A stretch of DNA of 64,000 nucleotides, from NCBI RefSeq assembly GCF_000186245.1, contig NC_014935.1, positions 1,302,001 to 1,366,000 on the forward strand. Direction: 5' to 3'. A program made the position numbers and the translations under genes. This stretch comes from Nitratifractor salsuginis DSM 16511. Its GTDB lineage: Bacteria > Campylobacterota > Campylobacteria > Campylobacterales > Sulfurovaceae. Positions within the stretch are counted from its first letter, which is position 1; every line of letters begins with the position of its first letter. Below, piece after piece: positions 8,646-18,545 of this stretch. A model generated the notes under the pieces. It had not been told where the DNA came from and did not search any database. It saw only the letters and a program-made list of their open reading frames with translations.

Positions 8646-8904
8646 CTTTCATCTTCTTTTATTACTCTAGCAATCATTAGACCATTATTTTTGTTATGGA
8701 GCTTTCATTCGATGGCGACAAAGGAGCACCCAACCCCACAGGGGCACTTTTTAGCCGTCTCCTTTGCCTTCGGCAAAAACGGAGCGTCGTGCGGAGCTAC
8801 CGACTCAAAGCAGTTTGAGTCGGCTTTACACTCCTCCTGTTTGCGACTGCCAGAGTTATCGAGTGAAAGCTCCACCTGATATGAAGAAAATTCCTACCAA
8901 TATA
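8646..8904. other. intergenic region with a perfect hairpin (8801-8824)
   Basis: I see no convincing gene in this 259-bp gap between tRNA-Thr and the 3' end of purL. It contains a perfect 10-bp stem, CCGACTCAAA at 8801-8810 and TTTGAGTCGG at 8815-8824, with loop GCAG. No U-tract follows on either strand, so it is not an obvious intrinsic terminator. A smaller complementary pair, GCCTT/CGGCAAA, lies at about 8767-8777. Confidence 0.5.
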
Positions 8905-11130
<2,226 letters not shown>

Positions 11131-11207
11131 TGGATTCCTTTGGCATCGTAGGTAAAAGTGGGGATATTTTACTCAAAAGGGGCTAAAGGGACAAAGGGGG
11201 AGTAAAT

Positions 11208-11296
11208 TGAGAATGGAGAATGGAGAATTTGGATCTTGAGAAATGAGCAACCGAGTAACCGAGCAACCGAGCAATTTAGTAACTAGTAATTTTTAT
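11208..11296. repeat. low-complexity intergenic block upstream of the 7-bp tandem array
   Basis: The gap 11131-11470 has no gene. Its middle consists of near-tandem words: GAGAATGGAGAATGGAGAATTT, then GAGCAACCGAGTAACCGAGCAACCGAGCAA, then AGTAACTAGTAATTTTT. The CCGAGTAACCGAG and CTAGTAACTAG words reappear at 46119-46167, and CTAGTAACTAG at 21330. Confidence 0.7.
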
Positions 11297-11306
11297 CCGC
11301 TGCCAT

Positions 11307-11412
11307 AACGACCAACGACCAACGACCAACGACCAACGACCAACGACCAACGACCAACGACCAACGACCAACGACCAACGACCAACGACCAACGACCAAC
11401 GACCAACGACCA
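11307..11412. repeat. tandem 7-bp repeat, about 15 copies of AACGACC
   Basis: A perfect uninterrupted array of the heptamer AACGACC (TTGGTCGTTGG on the other strand) occupies about 106 bp, directly before the short promoter region of the NtrC-like gene at 11471. Read as protein it gives a repeating WSLVVGR, which is spurious. Perfect identity of the copies suggests recent slippage expansion and probable length variation between strains. The last copy decays at CCACGCCGACG. Confidence 0.95.
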
Positions 11413-11470
11413 CGCCGACGATTTAATCCAAAGGCTGTATAATATTTCATCACAGCATCAGAGGAGACGC

Positions 11471-12211
11471 ATGGGTCGATCGTCCGTAGTTCCGTGCCGG
11501 AGTATGGCGGTGGAACAGATAAGGCACGGTTTGGAGTTGACGCAAAAGCTCCAGATCGCATCCATCCTCTGGGGGGAGCCCCATACCGGCAAGCGCACCC
11601 TGGTCTATGAGCTTTTCCCCGAGCTTCCCACCATATCGGGCCGTGACGAAAAGGGGCTCCTCGCGACACTGGAGCGGGAGCAGGCACTCATCATCACCGA
11701 GTTCGAAGCGGTCCACCGCCCCTCGGAGCTCGATTTCCAAAACAAGCGGATCATCGCCATCGCCGATCAAAGCATCGAAGCGGCTCTTCTGGATGAGAAG
11801 TTCGCCTTCATCTACCGTATGCCCCCGCTCCGTGAGCGGCCGGAGGATCTGGAGGTGCTTACGCGCCACTTCGCCGAAGAGGCCCGCCGGGATCTGATGC
11901 TCTCCGAAGCGATCGCCCCCCGGGAAGCCTATCTCGACCTTACCGAGAACCTCCGATCTCTACGGGCCTCGATCTACCGAGATATGCTCCTGCAATCCCT
12001 GGATGCCGAGGAGCTGGAGCGGGCTCTGGAACACCATTTCGACACAAACCTGGAGGGCAACAATGCCTATCGGGAGAATCTCGGACTCCTAGAGCGGCCT
12101 CTGCTTCGCGCCGGATTGAGGAAATACGGCTCCCAGCTCAAACTCGCCGAGGCCCTGGGGATCAATCGGAACACTTTGAGAAAGAAACTGCATGAGCATC
12201 GAATCGATTGA
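11471..12211 (+). CDS. minimal NtrC-family regulator (degenerate AAA+ plus Fis HTH)
   Basis: The 246-residue protein keeps pieces of a sigma-54 activator: a P-loop-like GEPHTGKRT near residue 36, a hydrophobic strand ending in ITEFEAV, and the hallmark MPPLRERPEDLEVLTRHF near residue 120. The C-terminal Fis-type helix-turn-helix is LAEALGINRNTLRKKL. It lacks the GAFTGA loop that contacts sigma-54 and the central AAA+ region is shortened. The Walker A has Arg where Ser/Thr should follow GK. A GAGGAG precedes the ATG. It overlaps the next gene by 20 bp. It probably binds DNA; whether it activates sigma-54 is doubtful. Confidence 0.7.
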   Translation: MGRSSVVPCRSMAVEQIRHGLELTQKLQIASILWGEPHTGKRTLVYELFPELPTISGRDEKGLLATLEREQALIITEFEAVHRPSELDFQNKRIIAIADQSIEAALLDEKFAFIYRMPPLRERPEDLEVLTRHFAEEARRDLMLSEAIAPREAYLDLTENLRSLRASIYRDMLLQSLDAEELERALEHHFDTNLEGNNAYRENLGLLERPLLRAGLRKYGSQLKLAEALGINRNTLRKKLHEHRID

Positions 12212-12893
12212 TTGGCAATTCATCCTCGAAAGCGACATCTCCCCCCTAATCGTCTTCGATCACAAGGGGCACATCCTCTGGCTCAACGAAGCAGCGGAGA
12301 TCCTGCTGGGTTACACCGACCACAAGGAGCTCTTCAAGCTGGCACTCACCCACGCCCCCAAAGATTTCGGCCATCAGACGATCCTGAGGGAGCTTCACTA
12401 CCGCCAGTTGAACTTTTACGCTTTTCAAGTCGCCTACAACTCCGAAGAGTGGATCGCCCTGCGTCTCTACTACCGGCCCAAAGCCCACGAAGAGCGCCAC
12501 ATCGACCCCGACAGGCTTCTTCCGACCAACCTCAACCTCCTGCTCGAAGCGGCCATCGGGATCTTCCGTATGGAGTATGACCGGCCCCTGAGTCTGCTGG
12601 TGGATCAGGAGCTTCCCGAGAGCCGCATTGACCAGAACGGCTTTTCCAAACTCCTGCGCAAAGTCCTGGAGAGCTTCCGGGAATCGGAGCGGATCGATGG
12701 CTCCTTCAAAATGACCCTGGGGGAATTTATCCGGATCGACGCCAAGCGCTATCCGGTGCTGCGGCTCATCCTCCGGGGAGATCATCGTCTCATCGAGGGG
12801 GATCCCGACATAGAGCGGCTGGCCGATTCCCTGCAGATCTCCGCCTTTCTGGAGCCCGATTCGGTAACGCTGGATATCCCTTTTATCCGATAA
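12192..12893 (+). CDS. PAS-domain protein with degenerate kinase-like C-terminus
   Basis: The 233-residue protein starts with a PAS domain (about residues 10-110; SPLIVFDHKGHILWLNEAAEILLGY). A C-terminal part follows that distantly resembles a GHKL ATPase (IDQNGFSKLLRKVLESF, later PVLRLILRGD and VTLDIPF). No phosphoacceptor His box or intact N, G1 or G2 boxes are visible, so kinase activity is unlikely. It overlaps the NtrC-like gene by 20 bp; the pair looks like a reduced NtrBC-type sensor/regulator. The ligand is unknown. The kinase resemblance is inference. Confidence 0.65.
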   Translation: MSIESIDWQFILESDISPLIVFDHKGHILWLNEAAEILLGYTDHKELFKLALTHAPKDFGHQTILRELHYRQLNFYAFQVAYNSEEWIALRLYYRPKAHEERHIDPDRLLPTNLNLLLEAAIGIFRMEYDRPLSLLVDQELPESRIDQNGFSKLLRKVLESFRESERIDGSFKMTLGEFIRIDAKRYPVLRLILRGDHRLIEGDPDIERLADSLQISAFLEPDSVTLDIPFIR

Positions 12894-12995
12894 GCGTTTC
12901 CCGAGAAGATGGGGCGTGCCATCGAGGAGCCGAAAATCGATGCCCCGGCAAACCCTTTCAAGGGAATATCTCCACACTCCGGTAGAATTTTATCT

Positions 12996-13175
12996 ATGAA
13001 AAGAAAAGTATTGATTCTCCTGGGCTCCGGCCTCTTTTGGATGCAGGGGTGTACCAGTATCGTCACCGCACCCATCGATGTGGCCAGCTCTGTCGTTGGG
13101 GCGGGCTTTCATATGGTCGGAGCGGCCGGCGGAGCCGTCGTCGATACCGTCAGCGGCGGCAAAGACGAGGAGTAA
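12996..13175 (+). CDS. small lipoprotein
   Basis: A 59-residue protein whose signal peptide (MKRKVLILLGSGLFWMQGC) ends in a lipobox, QGC, near residue 19. The mature part is about 40 residues, Val/Ala/Gly-rich (VASSVVGAGFHMVGAAGGAVVDTVSGG), and could form an amphipathic or glycine-zipper-like segment. An in-frame extension to 12909 exists, but it lacks a signal-like N-terminus. No promoter or partner was recognised; it follows the PAS gene by about 100 bp. Confidence 0.65.
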   Translation: MKRKVLILLGSGLFWMQGCTSIVTAPIDVASSVVGAGFHMVGAAGGAVVDTVSGGKDEE

Positions 13176-13248
13176 CAAAGGCTATATGAACCTGGTGAGG
13201 CGACTTTAGTCGTACAATAAACAGCCCTTGAATTGAAAAAGTGTTTTT

Positions 13249-13266
13249 CAGCGACTGAAGTCGCTG
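13249..13266 (-). terminator. terminator-like hairpin downstream of frdB
   Basis: CAGCGAC/GTCGCTG form a 7-bp stem around a 4-nt loop. Reading in the frd direction the stem is followed by AAAAACACTTTTTC, a partial U-tract. It lies about 40 bp after the frdB stop. Confidence 0.5.
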
Positions 13267-13302
13267 CCCCTCGATACGGTAGTTTTTCCGGGAAAGAGTC
13301 CC

Positions 13303-14058
13303 CTATTTCACCGAAGCCAGTTTTCGCCGCATATAGGCGATCTTCTCCTGCAGCGGCAGATTCTTCGGACAGTGGTCTTCACAGGAGAGAAGGCTCATAC
13401 AGCCGAAGATCCCCGCATCATCCCCCACCAGTTCATAGAAGTCTGCATCATTGCGCTCGTCGTGGGGGTCGGCCTCGAAGCGGGCGATCCGATTGAGCCC
13501 CACCGCGCCTACGAAATCCGGCCGCATCAGCGCCGTGGCGCAAGCGGCCACGCAGATCCCGCACTCGATACAGCGGTCCAATTCGAAGGTGGCATCGGCG
13601 CGATCGGGCTCCACCGGAGCTTCGATGCGACTGTAGTTTCGCTCCTCCTGCTTATGGACCCAGCTCTCCACCCGGCGGCTCATCCGATCCATCCATTGCC
13701 CGGTGATCACCGAGAGATCTTTGATGAGCTCGAAAGCCGGCATCGGCATCAGGCGGATCTTCCCCTCCGGGTAGTCGGCGGTGCGGGTCCGGCAGGCGAG
13801 CAGTGGTTTGCCATTGACCATCATCCCGCAACTGCCGCAGATGCCCGCCCGGCAGACAAAGTCGAAAGCCAGGTCCGGGTCCAGATCCTCCCGGATCATA
13901 TTCAGGGCCACGAAAAGGGTCATCCCGGGGGTTTCCCGGATCTTGTAGGTAGCCAGATGAGGCTTGGACTCGGGATCGGTGGGGTTGTATTTCAATATTT
14001 CAAAGGTCAGCTCCCGCCCCTCGCTCTGATCGCTCGTTATGATCTTGGTCTTAGGCAT
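13303..14058 (-). CDS. frdB: fumarate reductase iron-sulfur subunit
   Basis: FrdB passes electrons between the FrdC hemes and the FrdA flavin. The 251-residue protein carries ligands for the [2Fe-2S] cluster ([11 protein letters not shown] near residue 69, with a later Cys in LLACRT), the [4Fe-4S] cluster ([11 protein letters not shown] near residue 150) and the [3Fe-4S] cluster ([14 protein letters not shown] near residue 218). The last stretch is very close to the Wolinella sequence as I recall it. It overlaps frdA by 8 bp and is last in frdCAB. Confidence 0.95.
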   Translation of the reverse strand: MPKTKIITSDQSEGRELTFEILKYNPTDPESKPHLATYKIRETPGMTLFVALNMIREDLDPDLAFDFVCRAGICGSCGMMVNGKPLLACRTRTADYPEGKIRLMPMPAFELIKDLSVITGQWMDRMSRRVESWVHKQEERNYSRIEAPVEPDRADATFELDRCIECGICVAACATALMRPDFVGAVGLNRIARFEADPHDERNDADFYELVGDDAGIFGCMSLLSCEDHCPKNLPLQEKIAYMRRKLASVK

Positions 14059-16048
14059 ATCCCACCCCCAGGCGTTCGTTTTTGGCTTTGTAATCTTCCG
14101 GCAGCTCGAAGGGCATCAGCGCCTCCTGAATTTCGAAGCGATCTTTCCCTTCGGCCTCCAGTCTCTTGCGGATGGCTTCCACCTCCTCCTGACGCTTGGC
14201 CGAGAGGGGATTTTCGATGATCTGCCCCTTGCGCCCGTAGCCCCGGAAGGCGGGGGGCATCTCCATTTTCATAATCTCCAGAGCTTCATAGTCCACCTCG
14301 GGAAGGGTCGCTTCGGGATCCCTCCAGCGCACCAGGGTCCGTTTGAGCCAATGGAGATCGTCACGCTTGGTGTAATCCTCCCGGTAGTGGGCCCCGCGGC
14401 TCTCCGTGCGCAGCAGCGCTCCGTAGGCGACGCTGATGGCGATCTTGAGCATCCTGGGGACCCGGTAAGCCTGTTCCAGCTCGGGATTGGCTTTGGGGCA
14501 TTTGTAACGCACCGATACCTTTTGACTTATTTTGAGCAGCTCCTGCAGCTCATCCACCGCCTCTTGGAGCGTATCGCCACTGCGGAAGATCCCCACTTTT
14601 TCATCCATAATGACCTGCATTCTTCTTTTGATATCGAAGATGCTCATCCCGTTCCGCTCCGGGCGTGCCAGGATCGAACGCATCTGCGCCTCTTCCCGCT
14701 CCATAGACTCTCGGACCAGCCGGGTATTGATCCGCAGCTCTTCTCGGCGGCAATAGTCGGCCATATAGCTGCCGACGATCATTCCCGAGACCACCGTCTC
14801 CGCCACGGAATTGCCCCCCAGGCGGTTGAAGCCGTGCAGATCCCAGCAGGCCGCTTCCCCGCAGGAGAAGAGCCCGGCGATATCGGGGCTCTCTCCGGTG
14901 GGTTTAGTGTGGATGCCCCCCATACTGTAGTGTTGGGCCGGGCGCACCGGCAGCCACCCCTTGGGGCCGGGGTCGGCGGGGTCGATGCCGTTGAAGGTCA
15001 TCGCGATCTCCCGGACATCCCGGAGGTTCTTTTCGATATGCTCCCGCCCCAGGATGGAGATATCCAGCCAGAGATGCTCCCCGAAAGGCGAAGAGACCCC
15101 CTTGCCCTTGCGGATATGCTCCATCATCCGCCGACTCACCACATCGCGGCTGGCCAGATCCTTCTTCTCCGGTTCGTAATCGGGCATAAAGCGGTGGCCA
15201 TCCACATCCCGCAGCACCCCGCCGTCCCCCCGGCACCCTTCGGTGAGCAGAATGCCCGACGGGACGATGGGGGTGGGGTGAAACTGCACCGCCTCGGGGT
15301 TGCCCAGGGCCGCCAGACCCGTCTCCAGCACTGCCGCCTGGCCGGTCCCCTCACAGATGACCGCGTTGGTGGTGGTGCGGTAGATCCGCCCCCAGCCTCC
15401 GGTGGCGATGCAGGTCGCCTTGGCCACATAGGCTTCGATCTCCCCGCTGATAAGATCCCTCACGATCCCTCCGTAGCAGCGCCCCTCCTCCACGATCAGG
15501 CGCAGCAGTTCCTTGCGCTCGTGGATCTCCACCTCATCCCGGATCGCCCGGTTGGCCACCCCGTAGAGCATCGTATGCCCCGTCGCGTCGGCGGTATAGC
15601 AGGTGCGCCACTTCTTGGTCCCGCCGAAATCCCGGGCGTTGATCAGGCCGTGGGCCTCTTCCTTCTCCACGATCGTAGTGCGCTGGGCATTGATGACCAC
15701 TTCCCTGGGGCCTTTGCGCACCCGGGTCCAGGGCACCCCCCACTCCGCCAGCTGACGGGTCGCCTTGGGGGCGGTGGTGACGAACATCCGCGCGACGACC
15801 TGATCGCAGCCCCAGTCGCTCCCTTTGACCGTATCGGCGAAGTGGACATCCTCGTTGTCCCCCTCGCCCATCACGGTATTGGCCAGGCTCGATTGCATTC
15901 CCCCCTGCGCGGCGGCGGAGTGGGAGCGTTTGACGGGGACCAGGGAGAGGACGATGGTATTGAGCCCCTTTTCCTGCGTCTGCACCGCCACCCGCAGCCC
16001 TGCCAATCCCCCCCCGATCACCAGGGCGTCACAGTAATGGATCTTCAT
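14051..16048 (-). CDS. frdA: fumarate reductase flavoprotein subunit
   Basis: FrdA is the catalytic subunit interconverting fumarate and succinate on the cytoplasmic face. At 665 residues it has the FAD-binding GGGLAGLR near the N-terminus, the covalent-FAD histidine in [10 protein letters not shown] near residue 43, the substrate-site region (PTGIVPSGIL-like, then EGCRGDGG), and [16 protein letters not shown] near residue 370. The operon order C-A-B and the subunit lengths match Wolinella succinogenes menaquinol:fumarate reductase. It overlaps frdC by 4 bp (ATGA). Confidence 0.96.
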   Translation of the reverse strand: MKIHYCDALVIGGGLAGLRVAVQTQEKGLNTIVLSLVPVKRSHSAAAQGGMQSSLANTVMGEGDNEDVHFADTVKGSDWGCDQVVARMFVTTAPKATRQLAEWGVPWTRVRKGPREVVINAQRTTIVEKEEAHGLINARDFGGTKKWRTCYTADATGHTMLYGVANRAIRDEVEIHERKELLRLIVEEGRCYGGIVRDLISGEIEAYVAKATCIATGGWGRIYRTTTNAVICEGTGQAAVLETGLAALGNPEAVQFHPTPIVPSGILLTEGCRGDGGVLRDVDGHRFMPDYEPEKKDLASRDVVSRRMMEHIRKGKGVSSPFGEHLWLDISILGREHIEKNLRDVREIAMTFNGIDPADPGPKGWLPVRPAQHYSMGGIHTKPTGESPDIAGLFSCGEAACWDLHGFNRLGGNSVAETVVSGMIVGSYMADYCRREELRINTRLVRESMEREEAQMRSILARPERNGMSIFDIKRRMQVIMDEKVGIFRSGDTLQEAVDELQELLKISQKVSVRYKCPKANPELEQAYRVPRMLKIAISVAYGALLRTESRGAHYREDYTKRDDLHWLKRTLVRWRDPEATLPEVDYEALEIMKMEMPPAFRGYGRKGQIIENPLSAKRQEEVEAIRKRLEAEGKDRFEIQEALMPFELPEDYKAKNERLGVGYA

Positions 16049-16818
16049 AATACATCTCCCCTATTCTGCATCGCGGATGGGGTGTAACGCTCTCCGTAGC
16101 TTCCCCGATGCTCCCGGCCGATCTGCCAATAGGTCGCCAGCGCGGCATAGGCCATCAGGGAAAAGAAGAGGATCGCTCCCCACATCATCTTTTTGTTGCG
16201 TCGTCGCCCCGCTCTGGGCCGGGGGCCTACGGCGATGCCCCATTTGACGCTCAAGCGGTAGAGACCCACCATCGCGTGGATCACCACCGCAGCGATCAGC
16301 AGGGCATAAAGCACTCCGTAATGTTCACTGTATATCCGGTCCGCCGAAGCGTAGGGGCCGATCTTGTCGGGGATCGCCACCATCGTCCAGAGATGGGCCG
16401 AACCGAGGAAAAACATAGCGAAACCTGTCCCGGCCTGAAGCATCCACAGAATCGTATCGGTATGCCCCATATGGGCGGCGTGGGTCTTGAGCATCTTGTA
16501 TTCGCGGTATTTGTAGGGGAATTTGCGCATCGCCAAACCTGCGTGGACGATGAAAACGAGAAAGATCAAGGCAGCGGCGATCGACACCAGTGCCGGTTCG
16601 GGTTTTTCCAGGAAGAGACTCCCCTCGAAGAGCTTCGTCTCTTTGTACATCGCCTCTTTGCCCAGGAGGATCGACGACGTGAAAAACATATGCCCGATGA
16701 TGAAAAGCCCCAGGATCAATCCCGTGATACTCTGCCACCGGTCCAGCAGCGCCGGCATACGGCTTTTGGTCCCATCCGCCCTCTTACCCAGATACCCTTC
16801 GATCAGATCGCTCACCAC
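16045..16818 (-). CDS. frdC: fumarate reductase diheme cytochrome b subunit
   Basis: FrdC anchors the complex in the inner membrane, binds two hemes and exchanges electrons with menaquinone. The 257-residue protein has five membrane spans. All four heme-ligand histidines of the Wolinella enzyme are present: [19 protein letters not shown] and [11 protein letters not shown]. The menaquinol-site glutamate (Wolinella E66) is kept in KLFEGSL. The E-pathway glutamate (Wolinella E180, in VELHGSVGLYRL) is Val here ([12 protein letters not shown]). The alignment is gap-free between the third and fourth ligands. An Arg/Lys-rich loop follows helix V. This is the first gene of frdCAB. Confidence 0.93.
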   Translation of the reverse strand: MVSDLIEGYLGKRADGTKSRMPALLDRWQSITGLILGLFIIGHMFFTSSILLGKEAMYKETKLFEGSLFLEKPEPALVSIAAALIFLVFIVHAGLAMRKFPYKYREYKMLKTHAAHMGHTDTILWMLQAGTGFAMFFLGSAHLWTMVAIPDKIGPYASADRIYSEHYGVLYALLIAAVVIHAMVGLYRLSVKWGIAVGPRPRAGRRRNKKMMWGAILFFSLMAYAALATYWQIGREHRGSYGERYTPSAMQNRGDVL

Positions 16819-16895
16819 GGATCCTTCTCGTCAATTTATCTTATGAAAAAGTCTATCCTTCCTTATCTTGCACAGGTCTTAAATATTACGTGAAT

Positions 16896-16924
16896 TTTCA
16901 CAAGAGATGCTCTTAAGTTATAAT
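16896..16924 (+). promoter_or_regulatory. promoter upstream of the GluRS-like gene
   Basis: A TATAAT at 16919-16924 with a weak TTTCAC at 16896-16901, 17 nt apart, lies about 27 nt before the ATG at 16951. A CCGGAG ribosome binding site sits at 16939-16944. The region is shared with divergent frdC. Confidence 0.5.
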
Positions 16925-16950
16925 TCGCCAAATTTATCTCCGGAGAACCG

Positions 16951-18270
16951 ATGTTACGCTTTGCACCTCCCCTTGACAGGGATCTCAATGTCAACGATCT
17001 GCGGATCGCCCTGATCAACTATATCGTCTCCCGACAGCGCAATGAGGGTTTCATCCTCCGCTTCGAGGATCTGGACAGAACCCGGAACATCGAAGGCAAA
17101 GAGCAGGAACACGAACGCCTCCTACAAAAGTTCGCCCTGCAGCCCGATCAAACGGTTTACCAGAGCGGCCACCCGGCCCGCTATCAGCGTCTGGCCCTTC
17201 AGTTGCTTGAATCGAAAAAGGCCTTTCTCTGTATCTGCCGCGAAGAGGATCTGCAACAGGAGCGCCGGGAAGCGGCCCGGCAAAACCTTCCCCATAGCTA
17301 CAGAGGGCACTGCCTGGATCTTCCTCCCGAAGAGATCACCCGCATCAAAGAGGAACAAATCCCCTTCACGATCCGACTGCGCAAACCTGCCCGGCCCGTC
17401 ACATTCACTGACCTTTTACTCGGAGAGCAGCAAAGCGAGCCCCACGAAGTCGACCACTTTCTCCTCCAGCGTGCTGACGGAACCCCCACGGAGGATTTCG
17501 CCACGGCCGTGGACGATCTGATGGAGGGGGTCACCCTGGTGATCCGCGATGAGGGGCATCTGACCCCCCATACCGCCCGGGAGATTTACCTGCGTGAAGC
17601 ATTGGGAATGGAAAGTCAGATCGCCTACCTCCATCCGCCCACCCTTCGCGATGCGGAGGGCAAAAGGCTCTCCCCCCACGACCGGAGCGCAACCCTCTTC
17701 CATCTGCTCGAAGAGGGCTTCCTCCCTGACGCCATCATCAATTACCTCCTGACCCTGGGGATCGACGCTCCCGGGGAGATCTTCACCCTCCCCGAAGCGG
17801 TGGAGTGGTTCGATCCCAAACTCCTCATAGCGGAGCCGGCCCGCTTCGACATACAAGAGCTTCGGCGCATCAACCGTGAGCATCTGCAGCGAATGGACGA
17901 CCTGGCCCTCTCCCGCATCTTCCGCTTCGCCGACCGGGACATCGGGCGTCTGGCGAAGCTCTACCTGGATGAGTGTGCCACCGTCAAGGAGCTGGATGAA
18001 CGCATCAGTGCGATCTTTTCCCCAAAAAGATGCGATGGACCCCAGGGAGAAAGGATGCGGAAGCTCTCGGAGCTGATCCGGCGTGCTCCCATGATCGAAA
18101 GCTACGAAGATTTCGAAGCCTACCTGACGGCCCAGAGCGCTCTGGAGGGGGAAGAGCTTCGCACACCCCTGCGCCTGCTCATCACCGGTTCGCCAAAGGG
18201 CCCGAAACTGGATAAAATCTATGAAACTATAAATCCCTACATCACGGAGGTCGCGAAATGTCAGCCCTGA
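16951..18270 (+). CDS. glutamyl-tRNA synthetase-like protein with degenerate class I signatures
   Basis: The full-length (439 aa) frame is clearly GluRS-derived: MLRFAP at the N-terminus, then RFEDLDRTRNIEGK, HSYRGHC, TVDD-like ATAVDDLMEGVTLVIRDEGHL, and a helical anticodon-binding half. The catalytic signatures are altered together. HIG(N/H) after RFAPSPTG is LNVNDLRIA; KLSKR is RLSPH (EGKRLSPHDRS); the glutamate-site Tyr in TPTY-FA is Glu (TPTEDFATA); RGEDH is RDEGH. The nearest family is the second GluRS (GltX2) of this phylum, which charges tRNA-Gln. Charging by this copy is doubtful. The DNA shows no frameshift or stop. It overlaps yggT by 13 bp. Confidence 0.85.
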   Translation: MLRFAPPLDRDLNVNDLRIALINYIVSRQRNEGFILRFEDLDRTRNIEGKEQEHERLLQKFALQPDQTVYQSGHPARYQRLALQLLESKKAFLCICREEDLQQERREAARQNLPHSYRGHCLDLPPEEITRIKEEQIPFTIRLRKPARPVTFTDLLLGEQQSEPHEVDHFLLQRADGTPTEDFATAVDDLMEGVTLVIRDEGHLTPHTAREIYLREALGMESQIAYLHPPTLRDAEGKRLSPHDRSATLFHLLEEGFLPDAIINYLLTLGIDAPGEIFTLPEAVEWFDPKLLIAEPARFDIQELRRINREHLQRMDDLALSRIFRFADRDIGRLAKLYLDECATVKELDERISAIFSPKRCDGPQGERMRKLSELIRRAPMIESYEDFEAYLTAQSALEGEELRTPLRLLITGSPKGPKLDKIYETINPYITEVAKCQP

Positions 18271-18545
18271 TCTATGCTCTGGTACAGGTAATCCACACTG
18301 TCATCAATCTCTATATTTGGATGATCATCATCGCCGCGGTGCTGAGCTTCGTCCAGCCCAATCCCGCCAATCCCACCGTCCGCTCCCTCATTTTCGGGCT
18401 CTATCGCCTCACCGAGCCCGCCTTTGCCTGGGTTCGGCGCAAGATGCCCTTCGTGGTCGTGGGAGGGATCGACCTCTCCCCCATCGTGATCCTGCTGGCT
18501 CTGCAGTTTCTCGATGTCTTTCTCCTGAGGCTCGTCTTCGGATGA
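18258..18545 (+). CDS. YggT family membrane protein
   Basis: A 95-residue protein with two hydrophobic hairpins, ALVQVIHTVINLYIWMIIIAAVLSF and IDLSPIVILLALQFLDVFLLRLV. It carries the family signature region W-x-x-xxRxxxPFVVVGGIDLSPIVILL. YggT proteins are inner-membrane and linked to envelope or osmotic stress and, in some lineages, to cell division; the mechanism is unknown. It overlaps the genes on both sides (13 bp with the GluRS-like gene, 4 bp with the transglycosylase), so the three are probably co-translated. Confidence 0.9.
   Translation: MSALIYALVQVIHTVINLYIWMIIIAAVLSFVQPNPANPTVRSLIFGLYRLTEPAFAWVRRKMPFVVVGGIDLSPIVILLALQFLDVFLLRLVFG

Noticed and set aside
8691-8879. Small gene after tRNA-Thr
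   Set aside because: The only frame of note has no ribosome binding site and crosses the perfect hairpin at 8801-8824; its sequence looks non-coding.
11307-11412. CRISPR array or coding repeat (WSLVVGR)
   Set aside because: Units are 7 bp with no spacers, no cas genes are nearby, and the apparent peptide repeat is just the heptamer read in one frame.
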